DNA from: Spirodela intermedia
Taxonomy: Eukaryota; Streptophyta; Magnoliopsida; Alismatales; Araceae
Direction: 5' to 3'
Assembly: GCA_902729315.2 (NCBI GenBank)
Contig: LR746264.1
Location: forward strand, 7,967,878 to 8,031,877
Length of the DNA stretch: 64,000 bases
The notes beneath the pieces were generated by a model, which did no database searches, was not told where the DNA came from, and was given only the letters and a program-made list of their open reading frames with translations. Made by a program: the position numbers and the translations under genes. The first letter of the stretch is position 1; every line of letters begins with the position of its first letter. Below, one piece after another: positions 48,486 through 58,475 of the stretch.

Positions 48486-50569
48486 TTAGCATATTTCTTA
48501 ATTAAGTGGGAGTTACATTAGTTTCCAATTTAAGAGTTAGGGAAAACTTTATATTATACATAGAGAGAGTACAAAATAGTCAATTTTATGTATGTTCATT
48601 GTCATATAACTTTGACACCTACTGGTCAATGGCACCAGCAACACTTAGAGTATCTAGTTGACTAGTAGGCCTCTCTTCTCCCAAACATAATTTTGAAGGC
48701 TCACAGCTCATTAAGTACCTTGAGCCAAATGTAGGTAAGTAACCTCTCATGAAGCATTGTGTTAGACAAGCTAAACAATAGGAACCTTTCTCCTTTTAGT
48801 TCACTTGCCATTTAGCCTAAATTGATTTGGCTTAACATGCAGCTTAATCCAAAAATGTCGAAAAATGAGATCACATGTGTTGATAAAATAAAAGAAATAA
48901 ATAAGTGTAAACATCTTTTCTCATTAAGTAGTAAATAAATAGAGATAATATAAAATGGTGCAAAGATGGGCCAAAGCACAATTAAAACCGTTCTCAAAGT
49001 GATCAAATTATGACACCTCATCTATTAAACATGGACTAATGCCCCCATCAAGAAGACAACTCTCACCCACCTCATCTAGTGGTTCATTTTCATTAGAATT
49101 ATTAAATTAAGTGAAAAAAGACAAAGAAATAAATTACAGTTTCTAATTTTTTTAGTTATTTTTATATTTATGTCATATTTTTAGTCATATATATTTATGT
49201 GCCATTAGATGCGTAAACACATGTGCTCTAAAAAACCTCTCACCACTCTCTCATCAAGAACACAACTCTTTGTAATAATTCATCCTTCACTCAAGTACCT
49301 TAGGCCTTATAAAGAACAACTATTTAGTATTAATTATTATCCTCAATAATACATGTTAATTTCATGAGACAAATTGTCCAAATCACATGTTCATTTTCAT
49401 AAAGATCTATTGATTTTCAAGTCAAATATGACTACAAGTATCTTATGTCTTTGTTGAATACATTTTCTCCTCATCACATAAATATTTTAGGGTCTGATGG
49501 AAAGTAATAGTTGTAATAAATAAGTTGATCATTTGTTGAATTGAGCTAATCAAGATGACTAAACTTTTCATTATTGATATGTATGATACAAAGAACTTGA
49601 TGACGGTGTTAAATATATGCATTCATTGATATTTTGATCTAAAACTCTTCCCCTATATGTAATCTTTCATTTGTGTAATAGTTTGTATATTTAAAACTCT
49701 TCCCCTATTCAAAAGTTTGTTATTTTTTAAAACACATAGTAATGGGGTTTTAACTTTTTAAAATTTAGATCTCCTTAATTTTGTGGTCATTTGGATTCAA
49801 ATTTAAATTAGAGCTTTCAAACTTGACAAAGAACAATTGGGTATTCACATTAGATCTAGATCATAAAGTTTATATCGACTTTTTTTAATGTAACCATTTG
49901 ACATATCACCTATGATTTTCTTATTCATTCTTTATTTCTTACTTCTTTCATTCATTTCATAGAATAAAGAACCTATCTAATATCATAGAGAACTGATAAC
50001 ATTAGAACTATATAGTTAGATCCTCATATATAATATATATAAAATATTTTACTTTATCATATTTATGTGCCATCAATATTTATTTGATTGATAATTTTGT
50101 ACCCTTATGTATTCAAAAGATAGAAAAATAACTTAATCTCAAGGATTAAAAAATAACATATGAAATTAATAATAAGATCGTAATCATTTTTAAAAATGAT
50201 ATAATTAAAATTTCTATTTATTAAATAATTTAAACATATAAATTATTATCAATATTATAATAAATTATCAGTAAATTTTCATTAGTATTATTAAAACTAA
50301 AGGAATCAAAAATTTTATTTTCCAAAAGAAAATAGGGTGAAAAGTTTTTGTTCCAAGTAACACAAAATTAGTGGGCCGATGTTCATGAGCTTGAAATAGG
50401 GTTATAAGGATGAGATAGCCTAAAATTAAAATATATCATTATAGAATATATGAGAAGCACATCAAAGATTAGTAATATTATTTTTTAACTTTCAACATAT
50501 TTTGAATTTATTTGATTGTGCTTTAAAAATGAATTTAACCTTTAAGTGCATATTGATCAATTTTAGACT

Positions 50570-50975
50570 CATTTAAATACCCCACTGTGTAACCCACCTC
50601 TTATTTTCTGTTAGTACAAGTTTGAACTTATTTTTATCTCTCTTTCTTTATTTGTGAACTAGAATACCTGCCTTGTGAATTGAAGAAAATATATTTCAAT
50701 CATTATGGATCTAAAGATTATCTTCAATCAATGTTTTTGAATTTAAAGATTAATGATCCAAGTCGTGGATTAATGACCTAGTTTTTGAGTTGAAGATTCA
50801 TGCCTTGTGGATTCAAGGCTTAAATCTTTTCCTCCACATATCATTCACTATGCCAAGTGGTATCATATCTTATGGATTCAACAATATTATTTTGATTCTT
50901 GTGGACTAAAAGATTCAATAATTTTATACCTTGTAGATTCCATACTTGATTTTCTCTTCTTTTGTTACATCACTC
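50570..50975 (+). mobile_element. LTR-like promoter segment
   Basis: A TTTAAATACCCC TATA-like box is followed by about 390 bp rich in TGGATTCAA/GATTC words and CTTGTGGACT, ending TTGTTACATCAC. The same order of landmarks (TATA box, CTTGTGGACT, ending GCTGCATCAC) occurs in the PYG7 intron at 60.7-61.04 kb. This suggests two copies of one LTR family. No target-site duplication was found. Confidence 0.35.
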
Positions 50976-52085
50976 TTCCAACATCGGCATAAACACTGTG
51001 GGACGCTCTGACATCACTTAGCCATTTAAGTGGCTTCCAAAAGCTGACAATCAAAATATTTTAAAAGGGGAAAAATTTGCATGACGACGCTAGAGGTAGT
51101 TTGAGACATTAAATAAAGTAAACAGAATGATAATAATTGGTCGAGTGTCACCGTTGACTCGATTTAAGCCATCGGATGGAGCATCCAACTTGAGATTGGT
51201 TCAATACATTCTGTCATAACACTCCAGCGACTTTGTGGATAAATAATATTATCCTACTACTGACCACTACTAACACTAGATGCCACGTCATCGAATACTC
51301 TCCATCGTGACACAAACCCATTTATTTGCCTTGACTAACCAGGTCATGGCCATTATTCCGGGGTATATAATATACCTTCTGTGATCACAACGTCGTGATG
51401 CTCCCATGGAGTTGTTGAGGGACGCTGACGGCGGCCCTGGTCAACTCTTGAGCACCGGTCGGGACTACGTGACCGATTGGGACAACGTTCAGTTCTTGGC
51501 CCATTAAAGTCTTCGGGTTTACTATTGCCGTCACGTTATCGTTTGGTTCACCATCTTATGATAATACCGGCCGTGATTTTGATTTTAGATGAGCTGGTTT
51601 AGTCCGCGACGGTGGGAACTCGGTCGGGAGAATCCAACATTGGTAGGTAAGCTGGGGGCGTCGGCTAAAGTGAGTTGGCGACGGTGTCGAAGGCTGCTCG
51701 AGCGGGATCAGTTGACTTTCGAAGTCTTTCTAGGGACGAACGGGACATTGGTCGAGACCGAGCAGATTCAAGAACCGCCGTCCCACGTGGGCTCCTCCCT
51801 CACCCAGACGCCTTACGAACAGACGTGAAGTAAACATAAGAGTATACTTGAAAAGAAGAGGCTCAAAAGTCAACTTGACCCCTGTTCATGTCAGCCGCAT
51901 ATCAATCGTTACAAGAAATAAAAAACATGTATGAGAGATTGTACGACGATCAAATTCTATAAATTAGTCGCCTCTACACGAATTTATTAGCGAATTAGTA
52001 CGACGAATTAAATCCAGAAGAACTCCCTCTTCGCCGCAGTGTTCATCTTTTCTCCCGCCCAACTCTCGGACTGTTTCGAAGAAGA

Positions 52086-53704
52086 TCAGGCCAGTGACGC
52101 GCGAGACGCGGAGACCAGAGGTAATTCCTCGTTGTCGCCGGCACACCCAGCGTCGTGTCTCCAGCGCGCGTCGTTCATCACCGGCGAATCGACGCCGTCG
52201 CCGGGCACCTTCATCTCTGCAGCGTCGGCGAACTTCTGGAAGCTCTGCGGCGTACACCTTCTGAGCTTTCTCCCGCTCCGGCGGACCGCGAGCGCCAACG
52301 CAAATATTAGGACGACGGTCACAACACCGCCAGGCACGGCGACGGCAACGACTGGAACTTCACCGCCGGAACGATTTTCCCCGGCAGGAGAGAGCTGCCC
52401 AGGCCCCCTGCTCGGCCGCGGCGGAGGATTCGGTTTAGGCCCGGCCAGATTGCCGTAGAAGGAGCTCACCTTGAAGATCTCCAGCCCATTCAGAATGGCA
52501 TCGTAGAACTCTGGTTTACTTGCAGTGGAAGGATGGAGTTCGAGCCAGAGATCCTGCTGCTCTGTCCCATGGCCAATAATAAACAATAAAATCCTGGTAC
52601 ACCGTGCTGCCGATGCCCCCGCTTCGAGTGATTACATCGAAATCCCCCACCGCCGTCTGGTTGTCGAGGTAGATGGAGAAGACCCTCTGGTTTACTTTGG
52701 TGATTGGGTATTGGATCTCACTGAAGTGCAGCCTCACGAGGTAGAGGAAGCCGGGATCGACTGCTAGTGCCCAGGTGAGATTGTAGTTGAGGTTGACTCT
52801 TGCATTGCCCCCCATGGAACGAGCAGTCTCGTAGACCTCCTTCGGCGCAAAGCAACTGGGGATCCTGGTATAGGTGATGGAGACATTCCCGTCCTTGGAG
52901 TAGGACACCCCAGAGGCAGCCCCGAAGATGTAATCCGAGTCGTCACTCCATGACATGTAGAGCTGGCCGTCCTGGGCAGGAGAGATGTGGTTGCCTCCGA
53001 CGTTCAGCCGGTACATCGTCTGGAAGGCGGGAGTCTGGTGGTCGACTGAGAACGTCGCAGGCGTCCCAACGACGATGAGGAACTCAGGCCAGAAGATGTC
53101 GTTCATGGGGATTATCTCGATCCCGTTGATGAAGGCATAGGAGTTGGGGACGTCCGGCGAGGGGGAGAAGGTCAGGTCCAGGCGGCTGGTCAACGCGTTG
53201 ACCGAGTACTCGAAGAAGAGGTAGTTGATATTCCGGGCCCGAGCGGTCTCTGCGGGGCTGAAGGAGAGTGAAGTTCCCGGGGGAGATCGTGACGGCGAAG
53301 CGTGCGTCGCCAGCGGCGTGGTTGCCGTAGTCGGAGGGGTAGAAGTGGAGGCGGATGAACTTCCGGTCGGGGGAGATGGGGAAGGAGTGGGTGAAACCGG
53401 AATTGAAGATCCGGGCGGTCATGTAGGGGACCTGCGGGACGGAGGAGCTCTGGAAGGCGGAAGCGGCGGCCAGGATGTTCTGACCTGAGGGGAGGAACGA
53501 GGACCCAGCGTCCCCCGCCCATACTCGATGGTCCAAATCGGGCTTCCCCCCCGAACCGCCGGAGTTGAGGAGGATCTATTCCCCGGCGAAGGAAGATGAG
53601 GCGTCGCCTCTAGTCTGACTGGTGTGGAGGAGGAAGACGAAGAGTAGAAGGATCGGAGCGGAGGGAGGAAAGAAACGGCGCCTCCCGACAGGGATGGGGG
53701 CCAT
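52086..53704 (-). pseudogene. FERONIA-like pseudogene lacking the kinase domain
   Basis: Diverged third copy of the neighbouring CrRLK1L genes. It has a normal start (ATG at 53704) and signal peptide. Then an in-frame TAG appears where copy 1 has the Tyr of RDYILLDC. A small deletion near 53,265 and an insertion near 52,590 shift the frame within the malectin-like part. The ectodomain is otherwise readable in pieces (VPYMTARIF, YAFINGIEI, AFQTMYRLNVGG, PEFYDAILNGLEIFK). After the transmembrane-like VVTVVLIFALALAV the sequence jumps to TPQSFQKFADAAE, which corresponds to residues 780-790 of copy 1. About 300 residues, nearly the whole kinase domain, are gone. The 5' leader still resembles that of copy 1. 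At least three independent lesions argue against a functional receptor. Confidence 0.88.
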
Positions 53705-54534
53705 CCCGAAGACTCGATGATAACGCAGGTGTACAGACCTCGGAAGATCTGAAGAGAGGAGACCACCCCCCACCTAGGCTCGCCGGATCAGCCGCGATAA
53801 TCTAGGATTTCGTCGGGAGATCAAGACTCAGAAAACGCGAGAACAAAACCCGGATCGATCGCGCCGTGCAAGAAACTCCTTTTGACGGGAGAATGGTCTC
53901 CTCCGCCTTCGTTGAAACAAGACGGCAGCCCCCCTAGCTGGAGGTGGAGGAGATGGGATTCCGCGGCGTAAGAGGTTCCAAGTTTCTAACTGGCAGTCGA
54001 GGATTCCGATCAGACGAGAACCCCAGAGTCCCTTTCCACCGCCAGCTGAAAACCATAAGGCTTTTGGTCGATGATGGTGACGCCGACGCGGTTCCGGGTT
54101 CTGATTCCCGGGTTGGTGTCGGATCGGGCGATCCACGGAACACCATGCAGATGACATTTAGCCATTTACTTATTTACGGGGAATTAACGCACCGTATCTC
54201 ATTTAAATTATGATAAGTTTTTTCCCTGGCAAAAAAAAAATTATTTTCTTGCGAACCCCACAACCTGTAAAAGCATAGTAGCCAGAGACAAAAAATCCCA
54301 TTTTGTATTCAATATTTCGCGCCTGACTGGCTGGTTGGATCGAATTGGAAACTTCACGGCATGCATAAATTATTATAATATTTGAGAATATTTCTCCTGG
54401 CCAACGATATTTTTAAAAGTCAACGACGACAAGAGGGCTATTCTCAGGTCGAATATGAATTTTCCTCGAACTTATTTTTGTTTTTTAGTAGAAAAATAGG
54501 ATATTAAAAATATTCATTTGCGCTATGTAGAAGT

Positions 54535-54830
54535 ACAGACGCCGAAGTTCTTCTTCCTCAGAGACAGCATGAAGCTCAGTTCGTTGTGGGAAGTCCAGGG
54601 GACGCCGACCTTCTTCCTCAGAGATCGCAGGAAGCTAGATAAGCTCGTTGGTGCAAACAGAAGGTGCGACAGGGGATGTGGTGGCGCCGGCTTACCATCG
54701 GCCCGCCCATCCCAAAAGTCTCCACGTCATCAATGGCTATCCTAGTCCGCAGTTGGGTCTCCATCTGAGGCAATCAGACGTGCGATAGGGGAGAGCTGTC
54801 GACGCCATTAATGCCGTGGCTTCTTGAATG
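54535..54830 (+). pseudogene. Relic of the thioredoxin 3' end
   Basis: Matches the last exon and 3' flank of the thioredoxin gene (39,540-39,830): shared GACGCCGACCTTCTTC, CTAGATAAGCTCGTTGGTG, CCGCAGTTGGGTCTCC and GAGGCAATCA words in the same order. The start of the segment is internally duplicated, with two copies of CTTCTTCCTCAGAGA about 70 bp apart. No other thioredoxin exon is nearby. It sits beside FERONIA-like copy 2 exactly as the whole gene sits beside copy 1, so it marks the end of a duplicated block. Confidence 0.85.
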
Positions 54831-55058
54831 CATTTCCTTTTCAACAGATAAATTCTCTTCCGTTATTACAAACGATCACTGCGGAGAGTAGTCGGAGGAG
54901 AAGCGAAAGGCCAATCGACGGAGCTTCAACTTGTCGCGTACTAATGAGGGGTGAGGCACTTCAGAGCAAGGCTAGGTGGGGGTACAGGCTACAGAGATAA
55001 GATTACAGAGAATTCTGCTCAGGGAGTTATGGGGAGGGCGGCGGCACGTCGGAGAGCC

Positions 55059-57731
55059 TCAGCGGCCTTTGGGGTCCAGGATCTGGGAGAACACGCCGCT
55101 CGAGGTGAGCCCCTCTGAGGAGTCGCTGATGATGCTGCGATCGCCCATGCTGAATGTCGAGATAGAGGTGACTCCGGTGCTGCGCGAGTCCGTAGATGGG
55201 TCGGAGGATTGGGGGGTTTCCCCCACCAATAGCGGTGCAACGTCGTCGCCGCTGCCGCTGACCCCGCTGAAGAGCCCCCCCTCATCCGCGCTCTCCTGGA
55301 GCTGCAGAGCGAACTCCAGGTTCCACAGCACGTCGCCCACGGAGGGGCGATCCACGCCGCGGTCGGCCAAGCAATTCTCCGCCGTCTCGGCGAACTTCTT
55401 GAAGCACTGCGGCGCGATCTTGCCGCTGAGGTAGGGGTCGATGATCTGATCGAGCACGCCCTTCTTCTGGCAGCGGAGAGCCCACTCCGCCAGGCTCACC
55501 TGCTCCTTGGGCAGCCGCGGGTCCAAAACCGGCCGGGCACAGAGCACCTCGAACAGGACCACGCCGAAGGAGTAGACGTCGGATTTCTCCGTGAGCACCT
55601 GCCGCCGGAAGTACTCGGGGTCCAGGTAGCCGAAGCTGCCCTTCACGACTGTGCTGACGTGGGTGCGATCCAGCGTCGGCCCCGTCTTGGAGAGGCCGAA
55701 GTCAGAGACCTTGGCGACCCATTTCTCGTCCAGCAGGATGTTGGTGGTCTTCACGTCGCGGTGGATGATGGTGTGCTTGGCTCCGGTGTGAAGGTAATGG
55801 AGGCCGCGGGCAGCGCCGATGCAGATGTCCAGCCTCTGCTTCCAGGAGAGCGGCGGGTTCTGGGTCTTGTAGAGGTGCTCTCTCAGGGTGCCGTGAGCCA
55901 TGTAATCGTAGACCAGGATCATCTCCCTGTTCTCCTCGCAGTAGCCGATGAGGGAGACGAGGTGGCGGTGACGGAGCTTGGACAGCAACTCGATCTCGGT
56001 TTGGAACTCACGTATACCCTGCTCCGCCATGGGATTGGCACGTTTGATGGCCACTTCCGTCGACCCGCCGTCGATCTGGCCCCTGTAGACTTTGCCGAAC
56101 CCGCCGACCCCCAGGATGAGGCTCTCGTGGAAGCCATTAGTGGCGGCCTCGATTTCTGCAAATGAGAAGTGACGGCATAGGTTGGCGGGCAGAGAAGCAG
56201 AGCTCCGCGAGGCGCTCGTCTTGATAGAGACGGAGGATTTCTTGACGTAGAGAGAGAGGGGGAGCCAGCCGGAGGACCCCTTGCTGGTGCTCGTCTCTTC
56301 CTTCTGCGGGACGAGCTTCTTCTTTTTGCGCCTCATCGTGAATACCACCGCGCCCACAAGCAGCAGAACCGCAAGACCGCCGCCCACGGCACCTCCAATG
56401 GCTGCAACGTTACTCTTAGAACTCCCCCCCTCCACCTTGGGAAGAGGAGCCCCGCCTCCGCCGTCCGAATTCGGCGGAAGCATGGGAACTCGATTAGGCC
56501 CAGCCAGAATGCCGTTGTCTGAACTCAGCTTGAAGATCTCCAGCCCATTCAGGATGGCGTCGTTGTACGTTGGTCCAAATACCGTGTAAGGGTGGAGCTC
56601 GAGCCAGAGATCACGCTGCTCCGTTCCGTCGGCAACCGGCACGACGAAATCCTTGAAGATCGCATTGCCGACGCCCTTGCTTAGAACGATCACATCGAAA
56701 TCCGGCGCCGCCGTCTGCTTATCGAGGTAGATGGTGAAGACCCTCTCGTTTTGCCTCGTGATCCTGGCGTCGATCTCGCAGAAGTGCAGCCTCACGAGGT
56801 AGTAGAAGCCCGGATCGACTGAAAATGTCCAGGTGAGATTGTAGCCGAGGTTGAGTTTTGCATCGCCGCCCATTATTCGGGCAGTCTCGTAGACCAGCTG
56901 CGGCGCCATGTAATTGGGCACGCCAGCGTAACTGAACGTCAAGTTGGTGCTCTTGGGGAACTCCACCCCGCCCTTCGCGCCAAATATGTAATTTTCGTCG
57001 GTCTCCCATGTCCTGAAGAGCTGGGCGTCCTTGGGGGGGGGGACGCGGCTCCCGCCGGCGTTCAGCCGGTACATCGTCTGGAAGGCAACATTCGGATCGA
57101 CGGTGTATTGCGTGGACTTCCCGACAAGCAATGAACTCTCAGAACCGAGGATGTCCGGGGTTGACAAGATCTCGATGCCGTTGACGAAGGCGTAGGAATT
57201 GGGGACGTCCGGCGAGGGGGAGAAGGTCAGGTTCAGAAAACCGCCTGTCGTGACGTTGATCGAGTACTCCCAGAAGAAATAGTCGACACTAAGCGCCTGG
57301 GCGGTCTGGGAGGCGCTGAAGTTTCTCAGGAGAGTGACGTTCCCGGGGAAGACGACGACGGCGAAGCGGGAGTCGCCGGCGGTGTGGTTGCCGTAGTTGG
57401 TAGGGTAGAAATGGAGGCGGACGAACTTCCGGCCGGGGGAGATGGGGAAGAAGTAGGTGGAATCGGAGGCGAAGATCCGGGCGGTCATGTAGGGTACCTG
57501 CGGGACAGAGGAGGCTTGGGTGGCGGCGCCGGCAGCCAGGGTGTTCTGGCTCCGGGAGAAGTTTGAGCTGTCGTCCCCCGTCCAGGTGCGGCGGTCCGTG
57601 TCGAATTTCTGGCCGGAGTCGCCGCAATTGACGACGTAGTCCCCTTCGGCAGCTGTCGATTTGTCGGCGACCGAGAGGAAGAGGGCAGTGACGACGGCGA
57701 ACATAAGGCAGGCACTGAAGGGGAAACCCAT
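55059..57731 (-). CDS. FERONIA-like receptor kinase (CrRLK1L), copy 2
   Basis: Paralogue of the gene at 40060-42744, intronless, 890 residues from the ATG at 57731. That ATG opens directly on a signal peptide (MGFPFSACLMFAVVTALFL). An in-frame ATG at 57794 would add 21 polar residues and is less likely. The malectin-like ectodomain, transmembrane segment and kinase are all complete: GVGGFG, VAIK, HRDVKTTN, DFGLSKTG and GSFGYLDPEY are present, and the tail ends VFSQILDPKGR. The kinase half is nearly identical to copy 1, with long identical runs, while the ectodomain is much more diverged. That may mean relaxed or changed ligand binding, or gene conversion across the kinase region. The intracellular linker is Lys-rich (MRRKKKK). 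Confidence 0.95.
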   Translation of the reverse strand: MGFPFSACLMFAVVTALFLSVADKSTAAEGDYVVNCGDSGQKFDTDRRTWTGDDSSNFSRSQNTLAAGAATQASSVPQVPYMTARIFASDSTYFFPISPGRKFVRLHFYPTNYGNHTAGDSRFAVVVFPGNVTLLRNFSASQTAQALSVDYFFWEYSINVTTGGFLNLTFSPSPDVPNSYAFVNGIEILSTPDILGSESSLLVGKSTQYTVDPNVAFQTMYRLNAGGSRVPPPKDAQLFRTWETDENYIFGAKGGVEFPKSTNLTFSYAGVPNYMAPQLVYETARIMGGDAKLNLGYNLTWTFSVDPGFYYLVRLHFCEIDARITRQNERVFTIYLDKQTAAPDFDVIVLSKGVGNAIFKDFVVPVADGTEQRDLWLELHPYTVFGPTYNDAILNGLEIFKLSSDNGILAGPNRVPMLPPNSDGGGGAPLPKVEGGSSKSNVAAIGGAVGGGLAVLLLVGAVVFTMRRKKKKLVPQKEETSTSKGSSGWLPLSLYVKKSSVSIKTSASRSSASLPANLCRHFSFAEIEAATNGFHESLILGVGGFGKVYRGQIDGGSTEVAIKRANPMAEQGIREFQTEIELLSKLRHRHLVSLIGYCEENREMILVYDYMAHGTLREHLYKTQNPPLSWKQRLDICIGAARGLHYLHTGAKHTIIHRDVKTTNILLDEKWVAKVSDFGLSKTGPTLDRTHVSTVVKGSFGYLDPEYFRRQVLTEKSDVYSFGVVLFEVLCARPVLDPRLPKEQVSLAEWALRCQKKGVLDQIIDPYLSGKIAPQCFKKFAETAENCLADRGVDRPSVGDVLWNLEFALQLQESADEGGLFSGVSGSGDDVAPLLVGETPQSSDPSTDSRSTGVTSISTFSMGDRSIISDSSEGLTSSGVFSQILDPKGR

Positions 57732-58273
57732 GACGGCGCGATGACGAGGGGGAAAGCCGCCTCGCCTTCCCTGGTGGGATCCTGAATGAAACATCAGGAA
57801 TCGTCTCCTTCCTCTTCTTCTTCTTCTTCTCTCCCTACCCTTTCCCTTTCCCTTCGAAACACGAACCCCTGCGGATATCAGATACGGCAGCGCAAAATTA
57901 GCATAGAAAGGTCATATTTTCCTGCTCGGAATCAAATTATCTACCTCAAGGAATCGAGCCGAGGACGGGAGAAGTTTCCATCGGAGGATAGGAACGGCGA
58001 CTCTCCTGCGCCTGCGCAACAAAAATCGCGTCGCCGCCGAGACGAGCTGAAGAAAACCCAGGTGTGATGTCGGTTTACCCTTCTCGCCGTGCCAGAAGGT
58101 GAAGGGAAACCCACCCTAGTGGGCCCAACGACGCCCACCGGATTTCCAGGAGGGTGTATGGAGCCCACGGGACGACCGCGTCAGAAAGAACGGCGGCCGT
58201 TGACTTCACTCCGCGAGATGAGGCTAGGTCTTTTCGGATGAGGTGGGGAGGATTATTTTTTCTCCCGTCGTGC

Positions 58274-58315
<42 letters not shown>

Positions 58316-58475
58316 CCAAGCCTGGGCCACAGCGGCAGTTAGATGAAATTGAACTCATTAGCAGGGGCAAACAAGCCGACTGTCATACAGAAGAAAAGCG
58401 GGGGGGGTGCGGCTCAAAGACCGATGATGATCATGGCAGAGGGGAAGGAGGTCGTCGCAGAAGAGGCGGGTGGGG
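57732..58475. other. Spacer between FERONIA-like copy 2 and PYG7
   Basis: Leader and promoter of FERONIA-like copy 2 and 3' flank of the PYG7 gene, both on the minus strand. A CT microsatellite is listed separately. No gene seen. Confidence 0.5.
58276..58313. repeat. (TC)n microsatellite
   Basis: About 19 uninterrupted TC units, 545 bp upstream of the FERONIA-like copy-2 start codon. On the coding strand it reads GA, opposite in orientation to the tract in the copy-1 leader. Confidence 0.9.

Larger units (their letters stand above)
43741..51000. other. 7-kb AT-rich gene desert with retrotransposon debris
   Basis: Base composition changes sharply near 43.7 kb to strongly AT-rich and returns near 51.0 kb. 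No supported gene lies inside. The open frames are short, Leu/Ile/Phe-rich and interrupted. The recognisable pieces are a primer-binding-site-like motif, two decayed reverse-transcriptase fragments and LTR-like ends, listed separately. The remainder shows no structure I could name. Confidence 0.75.

Noticed and set aside
51589-51828. 79-codon frame in a GC-richer patch between the AT-rich desert and the pseudogene
   Set aside because: No recognisable domain, no neighbouring exon and no family resemblance. It may be promoter DNA or chance.
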